This document shows positions 1 to 8,998 of a stretch of 64,000 nt of DNA, one piece after another. Within the stretch, counting starts at the first letter, position 1. Each line of letters begins with the position of its first letter. A model generated the notes under the pieces. It ran no database searches. It worked only from the letters and a program-made list of their open reading frames with translations, and was not told the origin of the DNA. Origin of the DNA: DATEOR01 sp963841425. GTDB lineage: Bacteria; Actinomycetota; Thermoleophilia; Gaiellales; Gaiellaceae. The DNA lies in contig CAWJCL010000002.1 in the NCBI GenBank assembly GCA_963841425.1, positions 1-64,000 on the forward strand. Direction: 5' to 3'. A program made the translations under genes and the position numbers.

Positions 1-57
1 AACGCTGCGCACATGGGCGATCCCGAGCTGCCCCAGGGCCGGTGGCACGGTCGGGGC

Positions 58-725
58 ATGACGCGGATCGCGGTCATTTACTACAGCGCGACCGGCAACG
101 TGCACGCGCTCGCCCGGGCGGTCGCCGAAGGTGCCGCCGACGAGGGCGCCGAGGTTGGTCTCCGCCACGTGGCTAAGCTGCCGGAGGAGATGCTGATCTG
201 GTTCAAGCAGTCCTGGGGCCGTCATCGCTCCGATTCGAGGATCAGCCCGAAGCGGCGCTCGACGACCTCGAATGGGCGGACGGGATCGCCTTCGGCACGC
301 CCACCCGCTTCGGGAACGTCGCCGCGCAGCTGAAGGTGTTCCTCGATCTTGCCGGCGAGCTGTGGGAGCGAGGAGCGCTCATCGACAAGGTCGTGACCTC
401 CTTCACCTCCTCGCAGACCGAGCATGGCGGCCAGGAGTCGACGATTCTCGCGCTCAATAACACCTTCTACCACTGGGGGGCGATCGTGCTCCCGCTCGGG
501 TACACGGTGCACGAGGTTTTCAACGGCGGCGGCAACCCCTACGGGGCGTCGTACACGAGCGACCATAGTGTCGACGGACAACCCGGTGAGGAGGCGTTGA
601 TGGTCGCTCGCGGGCAGGGCGCGCGGCTTGCACGCGTCGCGGGTGTCGTCGCGGCAGCACAGGCGGCTGGCCTTCTGACCGCAGAGGTGCCCGGTGAGAC
701 CACCTCATCGAACAGCAAGGGATAG
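58..725 (+). pseudogene. wrbA: Frameshifted WrbA-type NAD(P)H:quinone oxidoreductase (flavodoxin-like)
   Basis: The N-terminal part from ATG 58 reads as a flavodoxin-like start (IAVIYYSATGNVHALA, the FMN phosphate loop). The C-terminal part, in another frame, carries the WrbA signature GIAFGTPTRFGNVAAQLK and VVTSFTSSQTEHGGQEST, then the usual GNPYGASYTS segment. The two halves lie in different frames (position mod 3 = 1, then 0) and the change falls between about 195 and 240. Joined, they would make a protein of about 220 residues, near normal WrbA size. WrbA enzymes reduce quinones by two electrons in the cytoplasm. The gene is either a recent single-indel pseudogene or carries a sequencing error; no slippery run is obvious at the junction. 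Confidence 0.8.
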
Positions 726-813
726 GAGACATAGCCATGCCCGACGAACAGTCGTTGACGGGACGGCAGGCTGGTGTCGACCGGCGACATCGCCGGCGGA
801 CAGACGACGAGAG

Positions 814-1230
814 ATGTCCGAGATGAGCTCCGCGCTCCTCCACGCCACAGCCCCCTACGCGGCGACGATCGCCGCCGCACTATTGATGGTTCGCCTCGGG
901 TCAGCTGTTGGATTGATCGAGTCGAGATACCGATCTCGCTGGTGCGCCTCCTGCCACAGACGCATCACCGGTCGCCGCTGCACCTGTGCGACCGGTGGTC
1001 GACCCAGGCCAGCAGAGCAGCCTTGCCGGGCCTCTTCGCCGCGGCGCGTCGTCGCGGCGCCCGTCTGGATTGGCGAATCGCTGGCCGCCGCTTACGCTGA
1101 CGGTGCGGCGGCGGCCACTCTCACGGGCCGCGGCCCTGGGCTCTGTGCCGGGCTACTCTCGCAGTCGGCGGACCTATTGACAAAGCTCCTCGCCGCCCGC
1201 GGATGTGGCTCACCGCAACCGTGCCGCTGA
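814..1230 (+). CDS. Possible small membrane protein with Cys-rich patch, weakly supported
   Basis: The first ~60 residues look protein-like: a hydrophobic helix (residues ~10-30) followed by a basic stretch with CASCHRRITGRRCTC, a possible zinc-ribbon-like knuckle (CxxC and CxC). The remainder is Arg/Pro/Ala-rich low-complexity sequence that reads like non-coding GC-rich DNA, so the true gene may be a short remnant whose 3' end has been lost. The rest of 726-1481 shows no other convincing gene. I do not recognise a family. Confidence 0.3.
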   Translation: MSEMSSALLHATAPYAATIAAALLMVRLGSAVGLIESRYRSRWCASCHRRITGRRCTCATGGRPRPAEQPCRASSPRRVVAAPVWIGESLAAAYADGAAAATLTGRGPGLCAGLLSQSADLLTKLLAARGCGSPQPCR

Positions 1231-1481
1231 TCGTCGATATGCACTCGGGTCGACCGCGTTGCAGGACGGCCTTCAGCGCGGCGATGGGCTGGTAACCAGC
1301 GGGCATCGCCTCGCAGGTGACCAATGCGGTTCCGATATAGCGGGCATCGATTCCCGCGTGCACACCCCTTCGCACCTTCCGGTTCCCGCCCGGTCGCAAC
1401 GTGGCGCTACGTTGGGCTTCGAAGCGAGTTCGCCGCCGATCACGGCTTGCGGCGTCCCTGACGAGAGGAGCACCGGAAGCA

Positions 1482-1802
1482 ATGACTGATGTGGAGGCCA
1501 ACAGCGCGCCCGAGCAGGCGGAGCGCAAGCCCTCGTCAGAGCCAGACCCGAACCACCCGCTCCCGCTCCGGGCGATGGCCCACAAGCAACCTAAGCCGGC
1601 GGAGATTTCCCGGACCGACGACGAGAAGGCGGCAGGAAACGGCAAGGAGCGTGAGGATGCGGTCGGGCAGCTGGCCGAGGCGCTCCGAACCGCCAAGCGC
1701 TCGCACCGCGCCTACCTGGCCGAGCTACGGCAGAGTAGTGACGTCCAGCCGGCCGAGGACTGGTCGACTTGGTATGCCGAATACCTGCTCGGACTGCGCT
1801 GA
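1482..1802 (+). CDS. Conserved-looking small acidic hypothetical protein
   Basis: A 106-residue protein starting at ATG 1482, with a purine-rich ribosome site (GAGAGGAGC) about 10 bases upstream. The N-terminal half is charged and low in complexity; the C-terminal half is helical and ends in DWSTWYAEYLLGLR. That aromatic tail resembles short actinobacterial proteins with a DW-x-WYAxYL motif, which argues for a real gene. It lies 16 bp upstream of the DksA/TraR-like gene in the same direction, so the two may be co-transcribed. No enzymatic motif is visible and I assign no function. Confidence 0.6.
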   Translation: MTDVEANSAPEQAERKPSSEPDPNHPLPLRAMAHKQPKPAEISRTDDEKAAGNGKEREDAVGQLAEALRTAKRSHRAYLAELRQSSDVQPAEDWSTWYAEYLLGLR

Positions 1803-1818
1803 TGGGCAGGGCGGAATA

Positions 1819-2163
1819 GTGGACGTCGAACGCGCCCGGACGCTGCTTGCCGCCGAACGACGGGAGATCGAGCAAGCGCTCAACCATCGCGGGCACCAGG
1901 ACGACGGCGACGACGCGGGCTGGCTGGAGCTGGGGAACCTGGCCGCGAACCTCTACCTCGACGAGCTTGACGAGGGCCTGGCCGAAGACCTTCGCGACCG
2001 GCTTGCCGCCCTTGAGCGTGCGGAGCAGCGTCTGACCGCGGGTAACTACGGCCTTTCGATCGAGAGTGGCCGGCCGATCCCGGACGAGCGTCTCGAGGCT
2101 TTCCCCACCGCCGAGCGGACGGTGGAGGAGGAGCGCGTCGTGGCCAGGCGCCGCGGCGGCTGA
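1819..2163 (+). CDS. DksA/TraR-family protein lacking the zinc-finger cysteines
   Basis: A 114-residue protein from GTG 1819. It has the DksA/TraR layout: an N-terminal helical hairpin (residues ~5-75, two long charged helices) and then the C-terminal signature with GNYGLSIESGRPIPDERLEAFPTAER. In canonical members this part reads YGxCxxCGxxIxxxRLxAxPxxxxC; here the first pair is Ser80 and Ser83 and the downstream Cys is Thr101, so no Zn-binding set remains. DksA-type proteins bind the RNA polymerase secondary channel and act with ppGpp; Cys-poor versions exist. It follows the small gene at 1482-1802. Confidence 0.8.
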   Translation: MDVERARTLLAAERREIEQALNHRGHQDDGDDAGWLELGNLAANLYLDELDEGLAEDLRDRLAALERAEQRLTAGNYGLSIESGRPIPDERLEAFPTAERTVEEERVVARRRGG

Positions 2164-2362
2164 CCGCAAACCGGTTTCGGTCCTCGTGGCCGACGGACGC
2201 GAGCGCACGATGCGCGTGAGGGTGAACTTGGCCCACGGTTGAAGCTGTGCAGCAATCGCCTCAGCCAGACAGGCTCCGACTGTGATTCGGCCGATGAAAT
2301 GGATGCCGTGGCGGATCTGGCGTTTTAGCGCCTCCGGACGAGGCGCGCCATCGGCGCCGCGC

Positions 2363-3379
<1,017 letters not shown>

Positions 3380-3385
<6 letters not shown>

Positions 3386-3400
3386 TCGTCCTCACTCCTT
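3380..3400 (-). promoter_or_regulatory. Ribosome binding site that supports a CTG start of the sigma factor
   Basis: On the minus strand the sequence AAGGAGTGAGGACGACTG places a near-perfect Shine-Dalgarno site nine bases before CTG 3385-3383. No comparable site precedes the GTG at 3253. Confidence 0.6.
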
Positions 3401-3431
3401 GTTCAGTCGTATTAGGGGCGATGGGGAATGA

Positions 3432-3447
3432 GCACGCAGCTGCGTGC
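3432..3447. promoter_or_regulatory. 16-bp perfect palindrome upstream of the sigma factor gene
   Basis: GCACGCAGCTGCGTGC is self-complementary over all 16 bases. It lies about 47 bp upstream of the proposed CTG start, within or next to the likely promoter/5' leader, so it could be an operator for a dimeric regulator. No cognate protein is known here. Confidence 0.4.
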
Positions 3448-4251
3448 CTCCCGCCCCACATATATGTAAACGCCTAGAGGGCACTGCCTGTTCCGCGACC
3501 GGCGTTCCGTCGAGGCTGCACGATCTTCACCAACTCGACGCCCGATCGAAACCACGCCGAGGCACGGAGTCGACCGAATCGTGGGTCATGATCTTTGCCG
3601 CCATGGGTATCGCGCATGCGGGCCTTGTCGAATGAACTGGCGATCCAGGCTGGCGTGTTGGCGGCTTCGAGGCCACCTCGCTGTGGCGATCCTCCGTCGA
3701 GAACAGATGAACACCGCGCCGCGGCCGTGGCGGTTACCCGGGACCCCCACGATGCCGAATGGCCGGCAGGTTCCCAGGGTGACCGAGATGTTGTCGCCGC
3801 GGATCAGTAGGCGCACATGCCCGGGCGGCCACAGACATATTCCTGCGACGAGCGAGCGTTCGACCGCCGTACATTCCTTGGTAGCTGGCTGCCTGTACTC
3901 GGCGCCGCTGCACTGGACTGGATCCCCGTCGCCGGCGCTGCGGCTGCGACAGAGCTCGATGGGTCCTCGAGCTCTCGCGGATCGCGACCGGAGTCAAGAA
4001 GCTTCCTCGCCGGCCGGCGCCCGCACTACCTCAAGGCACTCGACCCGGCCGCCTGCGTACTTCGCGGTGCCTACCGGTCGCGAAGCCAACAGGTATCTGT
4101 AACCAGAACAGAGGAATGCATTGCCACTCGCCAACAGCGGGAGGAGCGGAACGAAGAGAGGCTCCACTTGCCTCTCGAACTGTCCCGCGCCGGCGCGCGC
4201 GCATTACCGATGCCTTCCATAGGCCAAGCCAGCTCGAAAGGAGGAAACCTG
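3448..4251. other. Long non-coding stretch between sigma factor and the next gene
   Basis: About 800 bp with several open frames in all directions, none of which gives a recognisable domain, a good ribosome site or gene-like residue composition. It may be regulatory or degraded DNA. Confidence 0.5.
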
Positions 4252-4575
4252 ATGATCAATCCACCGGAAGCGACCGTAATCATCCGCCATCGGGTTGGGG
4301 ACTACCGGCGTTGGAAGCGCGTCTTCGACGCCAATCTGGCTGCACGGCTGCGCCACGGAGGCGTCGGTCACCGGGTTCTGCGATCGCAAGATGATCCAAA
4401 CGAGCTCACCGTGGTGCTCGACTTCGCCTCGCGAGGCGGGGCACTGGGGTTCCTAGACGACCCAGCTCTAATCTACGCAATCGGCGACGCAGGCGTGATC
4501 GGCGGCGCGCACCACAAGCAGTGGTCGGAGCAGCTGCTGGCCGAGGTAGACGCCACCACCCGCTACCCGCGTTGA
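4252..4575 (+). CDS. Small dimeric alpha/beta-barrel-like protein (cyclase/monooxygenase-like fold)
   Basis: A 107-residue protein starting at ATG 4252, seven bases after an AAAGGAGG site that clearly fixes the start. It begins ATVIIRHRVGDYRRWKRVFDAN, then has GHRVLRSQDDPNELTVVLDFAS and a helix FLDDPALIYAIGDAGV. This beta-alpha-beta layout is typical of ferredoxin-fold dimeric barrel proteins that are often annotated as cyclases or stress-responsive barrels. No catalytic residue can be assigned. It stands alone, with non-coding DNA on both sides. Confidence 0.8.
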   Translation: MINPPEATVIIRHRVGDYRRWKRVFDANLAARLRHGGVGHRVLRSQDDPNELTVVLDFASRGGALGFLDDPALIYAIGDAGVIGGAHHKQWSEQLLAEVDATTRYPR

Positions 4576-4831
4576 TCCAGCCGGAAGTTGGACCAGGCGA
4601 CGCAATTTCGCCAACTGGCCGCGCCGGAGTCGCCGGCACGCAAGGCGGAGTTAGGCGGCGAGTCGCTGCTCGTCGGGGCCGATCGTGTACACCCTCGACG
4701 ACGGGACGCTGTCACGCTACGAGCGACGCGTGCTTGTCCACTGATCGTCCGTCTCCGCCTGGCAGGAGGTAGGCCGCGACGGCGGCCGGAGCATCGGTAC
4801 CAGGTCTGCCTCAAACGAGAAAGGAGCGCAC

Positions 4832-5593
4832 ATGACGTTTCAAGAGATCATCAAACTCCACCCACAGCCGACCAGCCTGGATCGCGACGCGCTCCTCCGT
4901 TGTATCGAAGAGTGTCTCGATTGCGCTGCCAGCTGCACCGCCTGCGCCGACGCCAGTCTGAGCGAGGGGGATGTGCAGGAGCTGGTCCGCGTCATTCGAC
5001 TCTGCCTCGACTGCGCCGATGCCTGCGACGCAACCGGTCGTATCGTGACGCGGCAGAGCGCGCCGGATTTCCGCCTTCTCGCCGCGATGCTCGAAGCCTG
5101 CTCGGCAGCCTGCCTCGCCTCGGCCGAGGAGTGCGAATTGCACGCCGCTCACCACGAGCACTGCCGCGTCTGCGCCGAGGTCTGTCGCCGCTGCAAGAAG
5201 ACCTGCGACGACCTTCTCGCAACAATCGTCCTGGACACAACAGTGACTGAACGCGGGATCACGCTCACCTTCGCGAGTGGCGCACGAGTGGACCTACTCG
5301 ACGAAGAGGCTGCCTGGCTACGCGAGGAACTCGTCAGAGGCGAGTACACATCTCCGAAGCGCGACGCCGGCACCGTCGTCGACCGAGCGCTCGGGGCTAT
5401 CGACGAAGATACAGAGCCCTCGCCAGCCGACATGACTCCCGCAAACGTGGTTGAACTCGCCTGGGCGCTCCGCGGCATGCTGGACCATGATTCAGATCGC
5501 TTTATAGGCTCGCCTCTCCTCATGCACCTTCGTGACCTTCTCTTCATCGAGCTCGAACGAGGACGACAAGAGGAACTGGTACATCGGAAGTAG
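4832..5593 (+). CDS. Cys-rich four-helix-bundle copper-binding-like protein (DUF326) with extra C-terminal domain
   Basis: Residues 1-128 form a DUF326-like four-helix bundle with 16 cysteines (residues 24-125), spaced as CxxxCxxC and CxxC along the helices, like copper storage (Csp) and related proteins that line the bundle with thiolates. Residues ~132-253 form a second acidic domain (ITLTFASGARVDLLDEEAAWLREEL, then a Leu-rich helical end) without Cys, which I do not recognise. Family members usually end after the Cys bundle, so this is an unusual fusion. A good AGAAAGGAG site precedes ATG 4832. The NADH dehydrogenase gene starts 8 bp downstream, suggesting an operon. Confidence 0.8.
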   Translation: MTFQEIIKLHPQPTSLDRDALLRCIEECLDCAASCTACADASLSEGDVQELVRVIRLCLDCADACDATGRIVTRQSAPDFRLLAAMLEACSAACLASAEECELHAAHHEHCRVCAEVCRRCKKTCDDLLATIVLDTTVTERGITLTFASGARVDLLDEEAAWLREELVRGEYTSPKRDAGTVVDRALGAIDEDTEPSPADMTPANVVELAWALRGMLDHDSDRFIGSPLLMHLRDLLFIELERGRQEELVHRK

Positions 5594-5601
5594 CGGGCGC
5601 C

Positions 5602-6930
5602 GTGCGCACCTCTGGCTCCCGAGAACACCAGGTCATCGTCGTCGGCGGCGGTTTCGGCGGCCTCCAGGCGGTCTCGAAGCTGCGGCGTGCGCCGGTCGAG
5701 ATCACGCTCGTCGACCGCCGTAACTTCCATCTCTTCCAGCCGCTCACCTACCAGGTTGCGACGGGGGCGCTTTCGCCCGGCGAGATCGCCTATCCGCTCC
5801 GCGCGATCTTCGAGCGCGACCGCAACGTCCGCGTCCTGCTGGCGGAGGTCGCCGACTTCGACCTCGACGCGCGCGAGCTGCACCTACGCTCCGTCTCGGC
5901 GGTGCCTGCGCCGGAACGGCTCGGCTACGACACACTGATCGTCGCCGGCGGCTCACACTACTCGTACTTCGGCCACGAGGAGTGGCGGATGCACGCCGCC
6001 GAGGTCAAGTCGCTCGAGAGTGCACTCGCGGTTCGCAGCCGCCTCCTCGCCGCCTTCGAAGCCGCCGAGACCGAGCCGAACCCAGAGCAACGGGACGCAT
6101 GGCTCACGTTCGTCGTCGTCGGCGCCGGCCCCACCGGCGTCGAGATGGCGGGCCAGATCGCCGAGCTCGCGCGGGACACCCTGCGGCGGGACTTCCGCAC
6201 CATCGATCCCCGCCGCGCCCGCATCCTGCTCGTCGAGGCAGCCGATCGTGTGCTGACGAGCTTTCCAGCCTCGCTGTCGGCGAAGGCGGAGCGATCGCTG
6301 CAGCGCCTCGGCGTAACCGTCCTCGTAGGGCGCACGGTGACCGGGATCGACGCCGCCGGCGTGACGCTCGACTGCCGAGACGGTGGCGCCGAGCGCATCG
6401 CCAGCCGCGCGGTGGTCTGGGCCGCCGGCGTTACCGCATCCAGCCTCGCCGGCAGGCTGGCCGAGCTAACGGGAGCCGAGCGTGACCGCGTCGGCCGCGT
6501 CACCGTCGAACCCGATCTGACTCTTCCGGGGCACGCGGAGGTGTTCGCGATCGGCGACATGGTCCGTGTTCGCAACCCGGGCGGCGAGCCCGTCGTGCTG
6601 CCCGGCTTCGCACCCGTCGCGATGCAGCAAGGACGGTACGCTGCCGGCGTCGTCCGCGCGCGGCTCCGAGGCCGTGAGCACGGGGCGTTCCACTACCGCA
6701 ACAAGGGCAACCTGGCCACGATCGGTCGCGCAGCGGCAGTCGCCGACATCAAAGGCGTCCGGTTGAGCGGCTTTCCGGCGTGGGCGACCTGGCTGGTCGT
6801 CCACCTCTGGTACCTGGTCGGCTTCCAGAATCGGATGCTCGTCCTCATCCGCTGGTCGTTCAGCTTCGCGACCCACGGTCGTGGCGCCCGACTCATCACA
6901 GGCGCTTCGACAAACAGCGAGCAGCGCTGA
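5602..6930 (+). CDS. ndh: Type II NADH dehydrogenase (FAD-dependent, NDH-2 family)
   Basis: A 442-residue flavoprotein with an N-terminal FAD-binding Rossmann motif (VIVVGGGFGGLQAV), the NDH-2 signature FHLFQPLTYQVATG, a second nucleotide site (FVVVGAGPTGVEMAGQIAEL) for NADH, and the FAD-closing motif EVFAIGDMV. The C-terminus has the amphipathic membrane-anchoring segment typical of NDH-2 (WATWLVVHLWYLVGFQNRM). Such enzymes pass electrons from NADH to quinone at the inner face of the membrane without proton pumping. Its start (GTG 5602) is 8 bp after the Cys-rich gene and its stop is one base before the ZIP transporter start, so the three genes form an operon. Confidence 0.92.
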   Translation: MRTSGSREHQVIVVGGGFGGLQAVSKLRRAPVEITLVDRRNFHLFQPLTYQVATGALSPGEIAYPLRAIFERDRNVRVLLAEVADFDLDARELHLRSVSAVPAPERLGYDTLIVAGGSHYSYFGHEEWRMHAAEVKSLESALAVRSRLLAAFEAAETEPNPEQRDAWLTFVVVGAGPTGVEMAGQIAELARDTLRRDFRTIDPRRARILLVEAADRVLTSFPASLSAKAERSLQRLGVTVLVGRTVTGIDAAGVTLDCRDGGAERIASRAVVWAAGVTASSLAGRLAELTGAERDRVGRVTVEPDLTLPGHAEVFAIGDMVRVRNPGGEPVVLPGFAPVAMQQGRYAAGVVRARLRGREHGAFHYRNKGNLATIGRAAAVADIKGVRLSGFPAWATWLVVHLWYLVGFQNRMLVLIRWSFSFATHGRGARLITGASTNSEQR

Positions 6931-6931
6931 C

Positions 6932-7687
6932 GTGGCGCTGATCGGCTGGGCCGTACTCGTCGGCGCGAGCCTCGTCGCAGGGGCGCTCGTCGCGGTGGTC
7001 CTGCAGCTTCCCGAACGCATCGCCGCCGTCGTGACGTCGTTCGGCGGCGGCCTTCTCGTCGCTGCGATCGCTTTCGAGCTCGTTCCCGAAGCGGACGAAC
7101 GCGCGGGCGCCGCGGTCACGGCGCTTGGGCTTCTGGCCGGGACGCTGGTCTACGTCGGGGCCGATGCGTGGCTCACGCGCGACGAGGCGATGAAGGCGAT
7201 GCGCCGCTCGGGCCAGGCGGCCGCAGCTGGCCAGCCGATGACGATGCCCGCCGACCACGCCGAGGCGGCGCGGGGCGAGTCGATCGCCGTGGGACTCTTC
7301 GTCGACGGGGTGCCGGAGTCGATCGCGCTGGGCCTCACGGTTGCGGAGGGCGAGATCGGGCTTGCGCTGCTCGTCGGGATCGTCGTCGGCAATGTGGTCG
7401 AGGCGTACGGAGCCGCCCAGCCGATCATCGCTGGCGGCCACGCGAAGCGCTTCGCCGTCGTGCTGCTCGGCGGCATTGGCCTCGCTCTCACGGGCGCTGC
7501 GATTCTCGGCGGCACCGTCCTCGCTGAAGCCGGTGACGAGTTCGTCGGAGGTACTCAAGCCCTGGCCGCGGGCGCCGTGCTCGCCGTCGTCTCGATCTCG
7601 ATTGTCCCTCAGGCTTTCGCCGAGGTGTCGAGCCGCGTCGCGACGGCGACCGTGGTCGGTTTCATCGCTGGCTACCTACTTAGCTGA
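6932..7687 (+). CDS. ZIP-family divalent metal transporter
   Basis: A 251-residue polytopic membrane protein with about eight hydrophobic helices. The central helices carry the ZIP-like motifs ESIAVGLFVDGVPESIALGL and VGNVVEAYGA, whose polar Asp/Glu/Asn residues form the metal path in ZIP proteins; a His-containing linker (MTMPADHAEAARGE) precedes them. Start chosen at GTG 6932, immediately after the ndh stop. ZIP carriers move Zn2+, Fe2+ or related metals into the cytoplasm. Its place in an operon with a thiol-rich metal-binding protein suggests a joint metal role (inference). Confidence 0.85.
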   Translation: MALIGWAVLVGASLVAGALVAVVLQLPERIAAVVTSFGGGLLVAAIAFELVPEADERAGAAVTALGLLAGTLVYVGADAWLTRDEAMKAMRRSGQAAAAGQPMTMPADHAEAARGESIAVGLFVDGVPESIALGLTVAEGEIGLALLVGIVVGNVVEAYGAAQPIIAGGHAKRFAVVLLGGIGLALTGAAILGGTVLAEAGDEFVGGTQALAAGAVLAVVSISIVPQAFAEVSSRVATATVVGFIAGYLLS

Positions 7688-7842
7688 CCGCCCTAACTGC
7701 GCGCGCGGATGACGAGAATTGACGAGGCGCTCACTGACGACTTGGTCATTCCGGGTAGTCGTCCCCTTTCAGGACCCCGGAGAAGGCGCCCGGCACGCGC
7801 CGGCGTCGGTGCAGCTGCGGGGTTTCCGAGCGGCGGCAGAGT

Positions 7843-8322
7843 TCAGGCCGGGCCCGGCATCGCACCCTCGGCGAGCTTGATCCGGGTCCAGACATTCATA
7901 TTGACGACGATGCCCACGATCTCGAGCATCTGCTCCAGGCTGAAGTTCTCGGCGAGCGCGTCGTGGAAGCGCTGGAACGCCGCGTCTCGGTCGGTGTCGG
8001 CCGCACGGGTGAGAGCCTCGGCGTAGCGGAGCGCCGCCTGCTCGGCCTGCGAGTAGAGCTCGGTCTCCCACCACGCAGTCAGAGTGTCGATCTTCGCCCG
8101 GGGGATGCCCGCCTCGCGCGCCGCCTGGTAGTGCAGGTTCAGGCAGTAGGTGCAGCTGTTGAGCTGCGAAACTCTCAGGCGCAGGAGCTCGGCGAGGCGG
8201 CGGTCGATCCGCAGGTCCGCCTTGTACCCGAACGCGTCCGCGCCCATTCGGGCCATGCGGATCAGCGCCTCGTTCTCGCTCGCGTCGAGCCGGCGGTTCA
8301 GGACCTGGACGTCGTCAGCCAT
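7843..8322 (-). CDS. AhpD-like carboxymuconolactone-decarboxylase-family alkylhydroperoxidase
   Basis: A 159-residue all-helical protein with the AhpD core motif CTYCLNLHYQAAREAGI (redox pair CxxC with the following His) after ELLRLRVSQLNS. Family members reduce peroxides through the CxxC pair or act as peroxidase partners. The start at 8322 is preceded by AAAGGAAG with good spacing; an upstream in-frame ATG at 8346 with a weaker GGGAG is an alternative (8 residues longer). It is a single gene transcribed towards the ZIP gene. Confidence 0.88.
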   Translation of the reverse strand: MADDVQVLNRRLDASENEALIRMARMGADAFGYKADLRIDRRLAELLRLRVSQLNSCTYCLNLHYQAAREAGIPRAKIDTLTAWWETELYSQAEQAALRYAEALTRAADTDRDAAFQRFHDALAENFSLEQMLEIVGIVVNMNVWTRIKLAEGAMPGPA

Positions 8323-8772
8323 CTCTTTGCTTCCTTTCGTGCTCATAAGACAACTCCCGTCGTGCAGGTGCGGTGATCGGCTGGGGGCGACTCTGTATCG
8401 AGCGCCGACCGACACCGTAGCGACGACGCGACCGCCCAGGTGGAAGTGCTCGACGGTGAGCGGGCCATCACGAGCACTGGCGCATCTGCGCCGAAGCCTC
8501 TCGATGTTGCCAGCGATCATTGTGAAGATCTGGCGCGGCTCGATCGGCGTGGCCCTAGAAGATTCCGGCGGATCGGCCTCGGGCGCGATGCTAGGTCTCG
8601 GAGCTGTCCGCCTGGGATCTGGGGATTGGTATTGGGGACAGGTTCGAGGCTTTTGAGGGAGGCTCAAGGCTCTTCGAGGGAAGGATGCGTCTGACCGACG
8701 AAGCGGCGTAGTTGCAGGAAAAATGCGCCAGCAACCGCTGTTCCTGAGTCTCTTTTTGCGGCCCGAATCCTC
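8323..8772. other. Non-coding stretch left of the arsenic island
   Basis: No credible gene is seen here; the open frames are Arg/Pro/Ser-rich without domains. It ends at the first copy of the tRNA-like repeat. Confidence 0.5.
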
Positions 8773-8815
8773 CATGGTAAGGAGGGGGTCGACGGTTCGA
8801 GTCCGTCAGAGGGCT
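8773..8815 (+). repeat. Direct repeat copy 1, tRNA 3'-half-like (probable attachment site)
   Basis: 43 bp identical to 14454-14496. Together with the preceding bases it folds as a tRNA 3' half: anticodon arm CCTCC-ATGGTAA-GGAGG (8769-8785; anticodon GGT, Thr), 5-base variable loop, T arm GACGG-TTCGAGT-CCGTC and an acceptor strand AGAGGGC. No 5' half is present, so this is not a functional tRNA. Identity is partly kept further downstream (CCTGCAAATC occurs in both copies). Confidence 0.75.
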
Positions 8816-8998
8816 CTAAAACACCTGCAAATCGGGATTTACTGTTGCCTGTGCTGAATTGCGGGTAAGGAGGGGTTCAGGCTGAGACGCCGGATTGGCC
8901 GTCTTTGCAGAGACTTTTGCGTTGACGGCACCGGCAATTCGGCCCGTTGATGCCGCGAAGGTCGCACGCGAGGTCGCACGCCGTTGTGGGGCCGGGCA

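Noticed and set aside
3586..3816. Minus-strand 76-codon frame starting MRLLIRGDNISV
   Set aside because: The start looks protein-like but no domain, ribosome site or neighbour supports it and the rest is Arg-rich.
3817..4251. N-terminal extension in frame with the small barrel protein at 4252, including a Tat-like segment
   Set aside because: Low complexity and a strong ribosome site directly before ATG 4252 show that the real start is there.
8760..8815. Complete tRNA-Thr gene at the left border of the arsenic island
   Set aside because: Only anticodon arm, T arm and acceptor 3' strand are present; D arm and 5' acceptor strand are missing.
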